NCBI GenBank assembly: GCA_050950785.1
Contig: JBMNIG010000021.1
Span: forward strand, 180,138-244,137
Source: JAAYOS01 sp050950785
GTDB taxonomy: Bacteria > Bacillota > Clostridia > Oscillospirales > JAAYOS01
Direction of reading: 5' to 3'
Length of the DNA: 64,000 nucleotides
Shown: positions 46,466-55,229 of the stretch, one piece after another
Layout: each line of letters starts with the position of its first letter
How positions within the stretch are numbered: the stretch's first letter is position 1
Translations under genes and position numbers: made by a program
The notes under the pieces: generated by a model
Database searches by the model: none
What the model saw: only the letters and a program-made list of their open reading frames with translations
Told to the model about the DNA's origin: nothing

Positions 46466-47812
46466 TTATTTGTAATCCTTGAGGAATTTCACAAGCTGCA
46501 TAGCTTCATTTGGTGCAACAACGATCTCCCATTCCGGAAGTTTTTCCTCCAACTCACCCTTCAAAACTGCCACTTTTCCTGGCAAAAGCAGTGTTCTTGA
46601 CTTGATTTTGCTTTCGATTTCCTGTTCTTTTATAAACTTAGCAATCGATGAGGCGCTGAGTTTTCCTGCTGCCCAAGCTGTAAGGACGGAATAACCGCCC
46701 GCGTCGGTGATAAGAAGGTTTACCGGGACACCTGAACGTTCTATTTCACCGGATACTACGAAATATGTCAGAGCAAAGTCTACAGTAAGTGCACAGATCG
46801 AGTTCTCGTCAGCACCGTTTAGCGGATAGATGCCGGGTTCGACCTTCATTGGCTTCTGAGGGTCGGTGAATATGTTCTGACGTAGTCCGTAGAGGGGAAG
46901 CGCTTGGGCATAGCTCATTGCGCTCATAACAACGATCGAACCATATTTGAGAATAAACAAAGATGCCAGCGCTGTCTGCATAAGCTTATCGTTAGGCGCA
47001 AGCCTTCCAACATTTACGATCGTAGGATATCCGAAGGTCCTGTCTTTGTTTTTTATAGCGGCACGGCGGATTTGAACGGTATTGGCGAAAGCGTCACCAA
47101 TCGATTTGATTCCAACATCGAGGATCAGATTCTTATTTCCAAGGGACTCAAGCTTTGCCGCATTGTCGTAGAGCTCATCTAAATCATTTCCCTTGACACC
47201 GAGAACAACACCGTATTTTTGGGCTAACGAATTCATTGCCTCGATATTATCGCTGTCAGCACCATTGAGGATCGGTTTTCTGCCTCCGGCAAGTTCCAGG
47301 GCCTTTTCAGCCATATCCGGATCAGTACAGCTAATGATCAAAGCCTTGTCGGTTTGAAGTGCTCTTTGCAGCAGCTCCAGGTAGCGTTCGTCGCCCTTGC
47401 CCGGAACATAATTGACATGCAAAAACTCAACCCGCATCCTCTCTCCGATTCGTTCGTAGTCTATGCTTTCAACGCTTTCAAAGGCCGCCTGATTTTCTTC
47501 GTCGGAAGCAGCATTACAGACCGATATCGAAAACAGTGTCTTGTTTACAAATGTTTTTTCATGTCTGAATAATACGGTTTCACCGCCTAGAACGTAAGTA
47601 TTATCACCGGTGCCGGTAGTAATCGTCTTCATAGGTGGTGCAGTAGCGTCGGACAACTGCTCGAGAACCTCAGGTGACAGATGCGGACATTTGTCCATCG
47701 TTGCAGCACCGGAGGCCACCTTCATTGCAAAGGCCATACAAGTGGGAAAACCGCAATCCTTACAGTTTGTCTTTGGTGTCAGCTTAAATATATCTATACC
47801 TTTAAGAGCCAT
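46466..47812 (-). CDS. acsC: corrinoid/iron-sulfur protein large subunit
   Basis: A 448-residue subunit. The N-terminal domain carries the [4Fe-4S] ligands (NCKDCGFPTC and KCPHLS), followed by a TIM barrel (about 90-310) and the C-terminal corrinoid-binding domain (ITDAGGYSVLTAWAAG). Together with AcsD it shuttles the methyl group from AcsE to AcsB. AGAGGAG precedes the ATG. Confidence 0.95.
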   Translation of the reverse strand: MALKGIDIFKLTPKTNCKDCGFPTCMAFAMKVASGAATMDKCPHLSPEVLEQLSDATAPPMKTITTGTGDNTYVLGGETVLFRHEKTFVNKTLFSISVCNAASDEENQAAFESVESIDYERIGERMRVEFLHVNYVPGKGDERYLELLQRALQTDKALIISCTDPDMAEKALELAGGRKPILNGADSDNIEAMNSLAQKYGVVLGVKGNDLDELYDNAAKLESLGNKNLILDVGIKSIGDAFANTVQIRRAAIKNKDRTFGYPTIVNVGRLAPNDKLMQTALASLFILKYGSIVVMSAMSYAQALPLYGLRQNIFTDPQKPMKVEPGIYPLNGADENSICALTVDFALTYFVVSGEIERSGVPVNLLITDAGGYSVLTAWAAGKLSASSIAKFIKEQEIESKIKSRTLLLPGKVAVLKGELEEKLPEWEIVVAPNEAMQLVKFLKDYK

Positions 47813-47939
47813 GGCAATACTCCTCTTTTATTTCATGTGGATATTTATACGGATACTTCATTCGAATCGCTGTTGATCTTGGTCTGTTCGATATTCACTT
47901 AATGCTCTGAGTGTGTTGTGTGGAGTTGAATGTATGTAA

Positions 47940-48881
47940 TTATAAGAGTGCATTTATAAACGACGATACTGTCTCTATTGAACGTGGATGCCTAAGAATG
48001 ACCGCATCGGAACCCGAAGCTAGACAAGCAACAGCTGTCACAACCTCCATGTGGATCCCTCTTTCCTCGGCACTACCCCATTGAGGCATGTCCTCCTCTG
48101 GTAGTACCGATTCTTTGACACCCCAGGTCTCAAAAGAGACAGGAGTTACAATTGGCATCTGAAGCATTGCGTCATTTTGCGCAAGTGCTGCCGCCCTCAC
48201 CCTGTCCATTGTTGAGACAAGATATTCAAACCCATAGCCGGCAGCAGCTGAACCAAGATCCATAACAATGCTTTCAGGATTTACTCCCAATTGTTGCAGC
48301 AGTATATTCAGTTGCTTTGCGAGATTTATGTCTACCGAGGACTCCGCTCCGACCTTCTGACCATAGGCAAGTCCGGCCGCCGCTCCCACCGCCTTATAGT
48401 TTTCTTCCTTTGCGGATAGAAACAGTATGTTTTTACCTTGAAGCGCTTGCGAGATCTTCTCAAACAAAACAGCGTCCTTCTCGGTATTCTTACAACCGGC
48501 AACCGCTATCGGAACCTCAACTGCATCAGCAACCTCACATGCGATTTGCACGCACTCTTCTACCGACCGATTCAGCCCATTGGGATCGGCTCCCTCGAAG
48601 TGCAGGCAGATAAAATCGGCACCATGTGTCTGTGCTGCTTTCTGCGCTATCTCGGAAACAGAATTGGCGCCGCCATAATGATCTCTGATGCCCTCCGGCC
48701 AGTTTTCAACTCCCCGGTCGGACACCTCGATCCCTATTTTCGGCACCCAATCCGACGGCGAGTCAAAGGTGTAGAACGGAAAGGTGTTAGCCCCTCCAAG
48801 TGTGACCGCATTATCGCCGGTACCGATTTCAATGGTTTTAATGGATGAGTTAAAAGTCTGGGGCGTTCTCTTAAACGGCAT
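47940..48881 (-). CDS. acsD: corrinoid/iron-sulfur protein small subunit
   Basis: A 313-residue TIM-barrel subunit, typical length. It begins MPFKRTPQTFNSSIKTIEIG and contains DFICLHFEGADPNG and VMDLGSAAAGYGFEYLV, characteristic of AcsD/CdhD-like proteins. Pairs with AcsC. AAAGGAAA lies seven bases before the ATG. Confidence 0.95.
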   Translation of the reverse strand: MPFKRTPQTFNSSIKTIEIGTGDNAVTLGGANTFPFYTFDSPSDWVPKIGIEVSDRGVENWPEGIRDHYGGANSVSEIAQKAAQTHGADFICLHFEGADPNGLNRSVEECVQIACEVADAVEVPIAVAGCKNTEKDAVLFEKISQALQGKNILFLSAKEENYKAVGAAAGLAYGQKVGAESSVDINLAKQLNILLQQLGVNPESIVMDLGSAAAGYGFEYLVSTMDRVRAAALAQNDAMLQMPIVTPVSFETWGVKESVLPEEDMPQWGSAEERGIHMEVVTAVACLASGSDAVILRHPRSIETVSSFINALL

Positions 48882-48973
48882 ATACTGATTTCCTTTCTAT
48901 ATGTAGTCGTATATAGTTGTTAAATTTTTAACGATCCTGTGGACAATAGTCGACATTTTAGTTTTTCGCAGAA

Positions 48974-49744
48974 TCAAAGGCCGGCTTTTTCAATGATTTC
49001 ACGCATTGCCTTTTTAGAAAGTGCATCTTCCGGGAGGTTTACTGTAGGAGTTCCCTCGGCGTCATAGTCATAAACCATTGGATCATAGGGCACTACGCCG
49101 ATCAGTTGAAGTCCTTGAGCATCTATTTCCTGCCGCACGCTGTCATTAAGTTCTCCATTGGGAGCGTGGTTTACAATAAGATATACATTTTTTGCGTTAA
49201 GCTTCAAATCTTCAGCGAGCTTCGCAATCCTTCCTACCGCTTGGATTCCGCGGCGCGAACAATCGCTGACTAAAAACAACGTATCAATAGCCGGAAGGAT
49301 CCCACGACTTACGTGCTCCATACCGGCTTCATTGTCAACAACGACAAAATTGTAGCGGGATGAGTATCTGTCGATCTGGCTTTTCAGAATGTCGTTGACA
49401 TAGCAATAACATCCTTTGCCCTGTGTTCTTCCCATAACTATCAAATCGTAGTTGTCTGATTCAATTAGCGCTGTACCAAAGCGAAAATCCATATACTCCG
49501 ACTTCGACATACTCGCTGGAATGGGGTTGTTGTCCATGCTTTCAGCTCTAGCTACCTCTTCCCTAATATCGCCAAGTGTCGTCGCAACCTTTTCACCAAG
49601 CACCTCGTTGAGGTTTGAGTTTGCATCAGCATCCACAGCAAGGATCGGTCCCTTTCCTTTCTTGCCTAAATAGTCTATCAACAGTCCACATAGCGTGGTT
49701 TTTCCTGTTCCGCCCTTCCCAGCAAATGCAATAGTATGTGACAT
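48974..49744 (-). CDS. acsF: CooC/AcsF-type nickel-insertion ATPase
   Basis: A 256-residue SIMIBI P-loop ATPase: FAGKGGTGKTT at the N-terminus (Walker A with the second lysine, the deviant Walker A of MinD/ArsA type), VDADANSN, and the CooC-type metal motif CYCYVND (CxC, which holds nickel at a dimer interface). It matures the nickel centre of acetyl-CoA synthase or CODH. ATG 49744 with AAAGGAG 11 bases upstream; the longer reading to 49801 has no ribosome site. First gene of the acs operon. Confidence 0.92.
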   Translation of the reverse strand: MSHTIAFAGKGGTGKTTLCGLLIDYLGKKGKGPILAVDADANSNLNEVLGEKVATTLGDIREEVARAESMDNNPIPASMSKSEYMDFRFGTALIESDNYDLIVMGRTQGKGCYCYVNDILKSQIDRYSSRYNFVVVDNEAGMEHVSRGILPAIDTLFLVSDCSRRGIQAVGRIAKLAEDLKLNAKNVYLIVNHAPNGELNDSVRQEIDAQGLQLIGVVPYDPMVYDYDAEGTPTVNLPEDALSKKAMREIIEKAGL

Positions 49745-49916
49745 ATATCCAATATCTCCTTTTGTTGAAAATCTTATAATTTCATTTAATGTGTCGATCA
49801 TACTTTTAAGATTTTTTATAGGTTAAGGAAGATAACACTATACGTCCTTAACAAAAATAATTTTGCCTATTGTGCAAAACATTCAATGAATATGACCAGA
49901 AATTTCAGCACTTTTT

Positions 49917-49944
49917 ATTATATCACCTGAGTGTATAAATGCAA
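49917..49944 (-). promoter_or_regulatory. promoter of the acs operon
   Basis: Minus strand TTGCAT (49944-49939), 16 bases, perfect TATAAT (49922-49917), about 170 bases before acsF. Confidence 0.55.
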
Positions 49945-49972
49945 GTCGTTTTAGGCTTTATTGCCCAATTTA

Positions 49973-50001
49973 TTGACAATCAGAGATGCATGGGGTACAC
50001 T
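49973..50001 (+). promoter_or_regulatory. promoter of the lar operon
   Basis: Perfect TTGACA (49973-49978), 17 bases, TACACT (49996-50001), about 88 bases before larE. Confidence 0.65.
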
Positions 50002-50017
50002 AAATACAACAATCTGT

Positions 50018-50053
50018 GCGTACGAAACGCATAAAAAAAAGCGTATGAAACGC
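50018..50053 (+). repeat. paired 13-mer GCGTAYGAAACGC in the lar leader
   Basis: GCGTACGAAACGC (50018-50030) and GCGTATGAAACGC (50041-50053) are direct repeats 23 bases apart around an A-rich spacer. Each can fold on itself (GCGT/ACGC), and the inner halves can also pair across the spacer, so alternative structures are possible. They lie just after the predicted transcription start. Confidence 0.7.
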
Positions 50054-50088
50054 CTCCGGGCCGATGAGCATTATTGGAGGTTTATTCT

Positions 50089-50853
50089 ATGGAACTTAGA
50101 GAATTTTTTGAACAACATCCGAAAGTCGCTGTTGCATTTTCCGGCGGTACTGATTCCGCCTTTCTTTTGTATTCAGCAAGAAAATATGGCAGCGATGTTC
50201 GTGCTTATTTTGTGAAGACTCAATTTCAGCCTGACTTTGAACTGGCTGACGCACGCAAACTTGCGGAGGAGCTCGGCGTACCGTTGACAGTGATAACAGT
50301 TGACGTATTTACAAATCCTGATGTCATCAAAAATGACAAACTGCGCTGCTACCACTGCAAACAAGCCAATTTTTCAGCAATTTTAGAACATGCCAAAAAA
50401 GATGGGTATGAGCTTTTGCTTGACGGAACAAACGCATCTGACGACCCGTCCGACCGTCCCGGGATGCGTGCGCTAGCCGAGCTTGGCGTTCGCTCTCCTC
50501 TCAGAGAATGCGGTCTTGATAAGGATGAAATACGCAGACTTTCCCGCAAAGCAGGCCTATTTACATCTGATAAACCGTCATATTCCTGCCTTGCTACACG
50601 CATACCGACCGATACGGCAATAGACGCGCGATCACTACAACATGTTGAAGCAAGCGAAACCGCCTTGCATAATTTGGGCTTGTCTGATTTACGAGTACGA
50701 AAAATGGGTAAAACAGCGAAAATCCAGCTCCCCGCTGAACAAATGCAACGTGCAGTTGAAATGCACAGCGAAATTGTAAAAGAACTCTCACCGTATTTTG
50801 AGTCGATACTTCTCGACCTAGTCCCGAGAAAATCCTCAATCACTAGTAATTAA
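50089..50853 (+). CDS. larE: nickel-pincer cofactor sulfur transferase LarE
   Basis: A 254-residue PP-loop protein (SGGTDSAFLLY near the N-terminus) that adenylates the P2CMN intermediate and adds sulfur. Cys87 and Cys90 (CYHCK) and Cys167 (SYSCLATR) form three cysteines. LarE proteins with a single Cys sacrifice its sulfur, whereas those with three, as in Thermotoga, can bind a [4Fe-4S] cluster and turn over; this one fits the latter (inference). ATG 50089 has GGAGG eight bases upstream. First gene of the lar operon. Confidence 0.9.
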   Translation: MELREFFEQHPKVAVAFSGGTDSAFLLYSARKYGSDVRAYFVKTQFQPDFELADARKLAEELGVPLTVITVDVFTNPDVIKNDKLRCYHCKQANFSAILEHAKKDGYELLLDGTNASDDPSDRPGMRALAELGVRSPLRECGLDKDEIRRLSRKAGLFTSDKPSYSCLATRIPTDTAIDARSLQHVEASETALHNLGLSDLRVRKMGKTAKIQLPAEQMQRAVEMHSEIVKELSPYFESILLDLVPRKSSITSN

Positions 50854-50918
50854 AAGCTATATACAAGTGTTTTGTGCAGATGACCACAATTTGCTCCTTG
50901 TTTGATGGGAGGGCCATT

Positions 50919-51680
50919 ATGGATCAAAAAGATATTCGAAGATTACTACAGCAGGTCAAAAATGGAGATATTTCCATTGACACAGCTGTTGAAAAATTAA
51001 AAATCGCTCCTTTCGAGGACCTGGGCTATGCCAAGGTGGATCACCACCGGGGTTTGCGCCAGGGAACCCCCGAAGTGATTTATGGCGAAGGCAAAACACC
51101 TCAGCATATTGTAGGCATCGTCAACAATATGAAAAGCCGCGGCGAGAACAATATATTGATAACCAGACTCGCCCCTGAGGCAGCTGAAGAGATATCACGC
51201 TCAGTTGAGCTTTCTTACGATCCGGTGTCGCGTATTGGTCTTGTAGGAAAGAAAAGCGACGTAACCGCGACCGGGACCATAGTCGTGGCAACAGGAGGGA
51301 CAAGCGATATCCCTGTGGCCGAGGAAGCAGCTCAGATAGCCGAAGCACTTGGAAACCGCGTTGAGCGCTTATATGATGTGGGCGTTGCAGGGCTTCACAG
51401 GCTGTTGTCGAAGCTTGATGTTCTCATGTCCGCTCGCGTCGTCATAGCCGTTGCGGGCATGGAAGGTGCACTTGCAAGCGTTATCGGAGGGCTTGTGGAT
51501 TGCCCGGTCATTGCCGTGCCCACCAGCATCGGATACGGAGCCAGTTTCAATGGATTGGCCGCCCTGCTTTCAATGCTCAATTCATGTGCCAGCGGAGTCA
51601 GTGTAGTAAACATCGACAACGGTTTTGGCGCAGGTTATCTTGCCAGTATGATAAACCACATTGGAGGAACTGTTAAGTGA
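50919..51680 (+). CDS. larB: nickel-pincer cofactor biosynthesis carboxylase LarB
   Basis: A 253-residue protein related to PurE. It has an N-terminal helical part and a PurE-like domain with VATGGTSDIPVAEEA, AGMEGALASVIGG and VIAVPTSIGYG. LarB carboxylates nicotinic acid adenine dinucleotide and cleaves the phosphoanhydride, the first cofactor step. ATG 50919 with GGGAGG six bases upstream; ORF starts further upstream have no ribosome site. It overlaps larC by four bases (GTGA). Confidence 0.92.
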   Translation: MDQKDIRRLLQQVKNGDISIDTAVEKLKIAPFEDLGYAKVDHHRGLRQGTPEVIYGEGKTPQHIVGIVNNMKSRGENNILITRLAPEAAEEISRSVELSYDPVSRIGLVGKKSDVTATGTIVVATGGTSDIPVAEEAAQIAEALGNRVERLYDVGVAGLHRLLSKLDVLMSARVVIAVAGMEGALASVIGGLVDCPVIAVPTSIGYGASFNGLAALLSMLNSCASGVSVVNIDNGFGAGYLASMINHIGGTVK

Positions 51681-53083
51681 AGCTACTCTACCTTGAATGC
51701 AACATGGGCGCAGCCGGTGACATGCTGATGTCGGCATTATACGAGCTGTGCCATGACAAGGATAACTTTATTGAAAAAATGAATAGTCTACTACCTGATA
51801 TTTCAGTATCTGTTACCAACTCGACAAAATGCGGAATTACGGGAAGCAGAGTCTTAGTTGAAGTATCGGGCGCTGAAGAGATAAGTGAAGATGTAGACCT
51901 AAGTGATGTGCACAACCATTCTGGTGAAAGTGGATATAATCATAATAACAATAGTGATAGTCATGATCATGTTCATAGCCATAGTAATGATCACACTCAT
52001 AGCCATAGTAATAGTCATGACGCCACCCGTAACCATAGCCACAGTCATCATGTTGACGCTGACCACACGCATGATAGCAATCATCATCACTCGCACGATA
52101 ACAACCATCACGAACATAGCATTCATCAGACATTTGAGGGGATCAGTAGTATCATCCGTGGGATGGACTTGCCCGACAAAGTGAAAAATGACGCAATTGC
52201 AGTATACCGGATCCTCGCAGAGGCTGAATCGCATGCGCACGGATCACCGGTTGAACAGATCCATTTTCACGAAGTAGGCACTTTGGATGCAGTTGCCGAC
52301 ATTGTTGGTGTTTGCCTTCTTTTTCATCTGATTGCACCGGACTGTGTAAAGGCATCACCTATTCATGTAGGCACAGGAAATGTGCGTTGCGCACATGGCA
52401 TACTTCCTGTCCCTGCGCCTGCAACTGCACACATACTTCGTGGAGTGCCGATATATAGCGGCAGCATACGCGGTGAATTATGTACTCCAACCGGGGCCGC
52501 CTTGCTAAAATACTTCGTAGATGAGTTTTCTGCGATGCCGCCGATGACTGTTGAATCGATCGGATACGGTATGGGCAAGAAGGATTTCTCTGCCGCCAAT
52601 TGTGTTCGCGCATTTATCGGCGAGGCTGAGGGCGGTAACGGCGGCGATGGCGACGAAATCTTCGAGCTGAGTTGCAACCTTGACGATATGACGCCTGAGG
52701 CAATCGGACATGCAGTTGAAAAACTGTTTAGCGCCGGTGCGCTGGATGTCTTTAGTATACCGATTCAAATGAAAAAGAACCGCCCTGCGGTTCTCCTGAC
52801 CTGCCTTTGCAGACCGGCAGATGAAGAAACACTTACGAGAATGCTTCTCACCCATACGACAACGATCGGCGTTCGCAAAAAAAGGTGTTCACGTACTATA
52901 CTGAATTCAACTGCTGTTCCAGTACAGACTTCCTATGGTGAAGTCCGCATCAAGATAAGTCGTGGACACGGTATTGAAAAACACAAACCTGAGTTTGAAG
53001 ACTTGCGGCGCGCTGCTGAAGAGCACGGCGTAACATTAGAGGAGGTATATCGAGCAGCATTGTCTGCATATGATCGCCTATGA
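51677..53083 (+). CDS. larC: nickel insertion protein LarC (single-frame, His-rich)
   Basis: A 468-residue protein: N-terminal LarC1 domain (LYLECNMGAAGDMLMSALYEL), an inserted histidine-rich segment (residues 79-150, about 25 His), then the region VEQIHFHEVGTLDAVADI and the C-terminal LarC2 domain (LSCNLDDMTPEAIGHA). It inserts nickel into the pincer nucleotide using CTP. In Lactiplantibacillus plantarum larC is split and needs a frameshift; here it is one reading frame. The His segment probably stores nickel. GTG start overlaps larB; its stop overlaps the next gene by four bases. Confidence 0.92.
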   Translation: MKLLYLECNMGAAGDMLMSALYELCHDKDNFIEKMNSLLPDISVSVTNSTKCGITGSRVLVEVSGAEEISEDVDLSDVHNHSGESGYNHNNNSDSHDHVHSHSNDHTHSHSNSHDATRNHSHSHHVDADHTHDSNHHHSHDNNHHEHSIHQTFEGISSIIRGMDLPDKVKNDAIAVYRILAEAESHAHGSPVEQIHFHEVGTLDAVADIVGVCLLFHLIAPDCVKASPIHVGTGNVRCAHGILPVPAPATAHILRGVPIYSGSIRGELCTPTGAALLKYFVDEFSAMPPMTVESIGYGMGKKDFSAANCVRAFIGEAEGGNGGDGDEIFELSCNLDDMTPEAIGHAVEKLFSAGALDVFSIPIQMKKNRPAVLLTCLCRPADEETLTRMLLTHTTTIGVRKKRCSRTILNSTAVPVQTSYGEVRIKISRGHGIEKHKPEFEDLRRAAEEHGVTLEEVYRAALSAYDRL

Positions 53084-53922
53084 AAAAAATATTGAGAAGT
53101 GACTCATTTCGGAGATTCCTTACAGGAGTCCTCATAGGAGTCGGCTGGATTTTACCGGGTGTCAGCGGTGGTGTAATAGCCGTTTCACTTGGGATCTACT
53201 CCAAAATGATTAATGCTGTCGGAAATTTTCTAAGGGCAAAAAAGCAGAACTTTCTTTATCTGCTTCCGATAGCCGTCGGAGCATGCGTGGGCATATTTCT
53301 TATAAGCAATGTGGTCGAATGGTTGATGTCAAAGTGGTTCAATCAAGTGATGTTTTTCTTTATTGGACTTGTTTTAGGTGGTATCCCGGCTTTATTACGT
53401 GAGGCAAACACCTCCACCGGCTTTAGAAAGAGATACCTGTTCACATTCGCCTTAGGGCTGTCTATCGTTCTGCTCCTCTTTGTCACCGAGACTACAAACA
53501 TCACTGCAGAAGCGCAGACTAAGATCGAGCCCTGGCACGCCATACTTGCCGGTGCGTTTATATCGATCGGGACGATCATACCCGGCATCAGCACGTCCTT
53601 TGTTCTGATCATATTTGGAATATACGAGCCGCTCCTCTCTGCATTAAATAATCTGGATATTGGAGTGCTTTTCTACGCAGGTTTGGGGTTTGCCGGAATG
53701 TCTCTTCTCAGTATCAAATCGATACAGTTGTTGATCAATCGTTTCCCCGGGTACTGCTTATATTGTGTACTTGGATTTCTTATCGGTTCGACATGCCTAG
53801 CCTTTCCGATACCCACATTGGATTTTAGCCTTTTTACAGAAGTAGCATTGTTTGCGCTCGGCTTGCTTATTTCTCTTAAAATGGGCAAAGCGCCAAGACA
53901 AGGGGACGCTTCCTCTGTCTGA
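53080..53922 (+). CDS. DUF368 membrane protein (PopT-type polyprenyl-phosphate flippase)
   Basis: A 280-residue protein with about eight helices and two internally repeated halves: GWILPGVSGG near the start and GTIIPGISTSFVLIIFG near the middle, the DUF368 hallmark. PopT-type members recycle undecaprenyl phosphate across the membrane. ATG 53080 overlaps the larC stop (ATGA), so it is coupled to larC; whether this reflects function is unclear. The last dozen residues (APRQGDASS) are encoded by a copy of the dispersed repeat. Confidence 0.88.
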   Translation: MKKILRSDSFRRFLTGVLIGVGWILPGVSGGVIAVSLGIYSKMINAVGNFLRAKKQNFLYLLPIAVGACVGIFLISNVVEWLMSKWFNQVMFFFIGLVLGGIPALLREANTSTGFRKRYLFTFALGLSIVLLLFVTETTNITAEAQTKIEPWHAILAGAFISIGTIIPGISTSFVLIIFGIYEPLLSALNNLDIGVLFYAGLGFAGMSLLSIKSIQLLINRFPGYCLYCVLGFLIGSTCLAFPIPTLDFSLFTEVALFALGLLISLKMGKAPRQGDASSV

Positions 53923-54022
53923 TCCCCTGCCCAACTCGAAAGGTATAGCAAGGCAATAAAAACTCTGTAGATGAGCAGTGCTAGTTCAAAAAAAGGGGGC
54001 GCTTCCTATACCTTACTAGCAC
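53891..54022. repeat. dispersed palindromic repeat, copy D, overlapping the DUF368 stop
   Basis: From 53891 the sequence reads CGCCAAGACAAGGGGACGCT then TCCTCTGTCTGATCCCC, the reverse form of the repeat core. A second fragment, GGGGGCGCTTCCTATACC, begins at 53995. GTGCTAGT/ACTAGCAC (53978-53985, 54015-54022) forms a hairpin around it. The stop codon of the DUF368 gene lies inside the repeat. Confidence 0.55.
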
Positions 54023-54086
54023 CCGAATCGATTTAATGTCGTGTAGGGCTGTCTCACTCTAAAATAAACGGTTCGAGGATTTGCCT

Positions 54087-55088
54087 ATGCCATTTTTGAT
54101 CGTCAGACAGGACATTACTAAAATTAGTGTGGATGCTATAGTAAATGCCGCCAATACCGAACTGCGAATGGGTGGCGGCGTTTGCGGAGCGATCTTTAAA
54201 GCTGCGGGTGCTGTTCAGCTTCAAGCTGCCTGCGAGAAGCTTGCACCAATCAAGACAGGAGAGGCTGTTATCACGCCCGGTTTCAGCCTTCCGGCAAAGT
54301 ATGTTATTCATGCCGCGGGACCTGTGTACCGTGGCGGAAAATCTGGGGAAGAAAAACAACTGCGGGATTGCTATATTAACAGTTTGAAACTGGCTGTAGA
54401 GAACAACTGCGCAAGTATTGCCTTTCCACTGATTTCAAGCGGCATCTATGGGTATCCAAAGGATGAAGCGTTACGCATTGCCACTGCCGCAATTCAGGAT
54501 TTTATAAAGGATAGCGATCTGGAAATATATCTTGCAGTTTTTGATAAAGCTGCCTTTGAAGGCAGTCGCAAACTGTTGGGCGAAGTCGAAAGCTACATAG
54601 ACGAGCATTATATAAGTGAGCAAGTAAAGTTTCAGCGCAATAGGAGACTTTTGGACATTGAGCAGTATGCGCTGAGGAAATCTGTCGCAGCCCATGAAGC
54701 AGAACCTGTATTTACCGCAGCAGGGCTTGACGAATTGATCCACGATCTCGATGAATCTTTCTCTCAAACCCTTCTGAGATTGATCGATGCCAAAGGTATG
54801 ACAGATGTGGAAGTTTACAAACGGGCCAATCTAGACCGCAAGCTGTTTTCCAAAATTCGTACAGTAAAAGGATATACACCCAGCAAGCGCACGGCTATTG
54901 CCTTGGCTATAGCCATGGAGCTGGACCTAAACGAAACGGAGGATTTGCTAAGGCGTGCGGGTTACACACTGTCCCATAGCTATAAATTCGATGTCATCGT
55001 TGAATATTTCATCATCAAAGGGAAATATGATATCTTTGAGATAAATGAAGTACTGTTTCAATACGACCAACCGTTATTGGGAGGATAA
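54087..55088 (+). CDS. macro-domain protein with C-terminal helix-turn-helix-like domain
   Basis: A 333-residue protein. Residues 1-165 are a macro domain: DAIVNAANTELRMGGGVCG (ADP-ribose-binding loop) and PLISSGIYGYP (second loop). Such domains bind ADP-ribose and often remove it, or remove O-acetyl-ADP-ribose groups. Residues about 215-330 contain MTDVEVYKRANLDRKLFSKI, TPSKRTAIALAIAM and LDLNETEDLLRRAGYTLS, which read as a helix-turn-helix-like unit; a DNA- or RNA-binding role is inferred. ATG 54087 with GAGG eight bases upstream. The VWA protein follows on the same strand, with a terminator between. Confidence 0.8.
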   Translation: MPFLIVRQDITKISVDAIVNAANTELRMGGGVCGAIFKAAGAVQLQAACEKLAPIKTGEAVITPGFSLPAKYVIHAAGPVYRGGKSGEEKQLRDCYINSLKLAVENNCASIAFPLISSGIYGYPKDEALRIATAAIQDFIKDSDLEIYLAVFDKAAFEGSRKLLGEVESYIDEHYISEQVKFQRNRRLLDIEQYALRKSVAAHEAEPVFTAAGLDELIHDLDESFSQTLLRLIDAKGMTDVEVYKRANLDRKLFSKIRTVKGYTPSKRTAIALAIAMELDLNETEDLLRRAGYTLSHSYKFDVIVEYFIIKGKYDIFEINEVLFQYDQPLLGG

Positions 55089-55151
55089 GATCGGCAAAAC
55101 AACTTCGTGCCAAACCCTTGTATGTAACGTTTATTTATTACTGTTAAAAAT

Positions 55152-55177
55152 GTCGCTTTTCAAGCGACCTCTTTTTA
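55152..55177 (+). terminator. terminator after the macro-domain gene
   Basis: A 7-bp stem (55152-55158 with 55162-55168), 3-base loop, then CTCTTTTT. Confidence 0.65.
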
Positions 55178-55192
55178 TATTTACGCTGGTAT

Positions 55193-55220
55193 CCTTGAGT
55201 CAGAATAAAACTCAAGGAGG
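55193..55220 (+). promoter_or_regulatory. hairpin masking the VWA ribosome site
   Basis: CCTTGAGT (55193-55200) pairs perfectly with ACTCAAGG (55210-55217); the second arm is continuous with AAGGAGG, the ribosome site of the VWA gene, nine bases before its ATG. Confidence 0.5.
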
Positions 55221-55229
55221 ACATTTCAA

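Larger units (their letters stand above)
49745..50088. other. divergent control region between acs and lar operons
   Basis: 344 bases with a promoter in each direction (listed separately). The acs leader (about 165 bases) can form two weak hairpins (TTAAGGA/TCCTTAA and AAAATCTTA/TAAGATTTT). No ORF. Confidence 0.6.

Noticed and set aside
51837..52240. Two antisense open frames over larC with Met/Val/Ile- and Tyr/Asp-rich composition
   Set aside because: They are complements of the histidine codon run in larC and have no ribosome site or family-like sequence.
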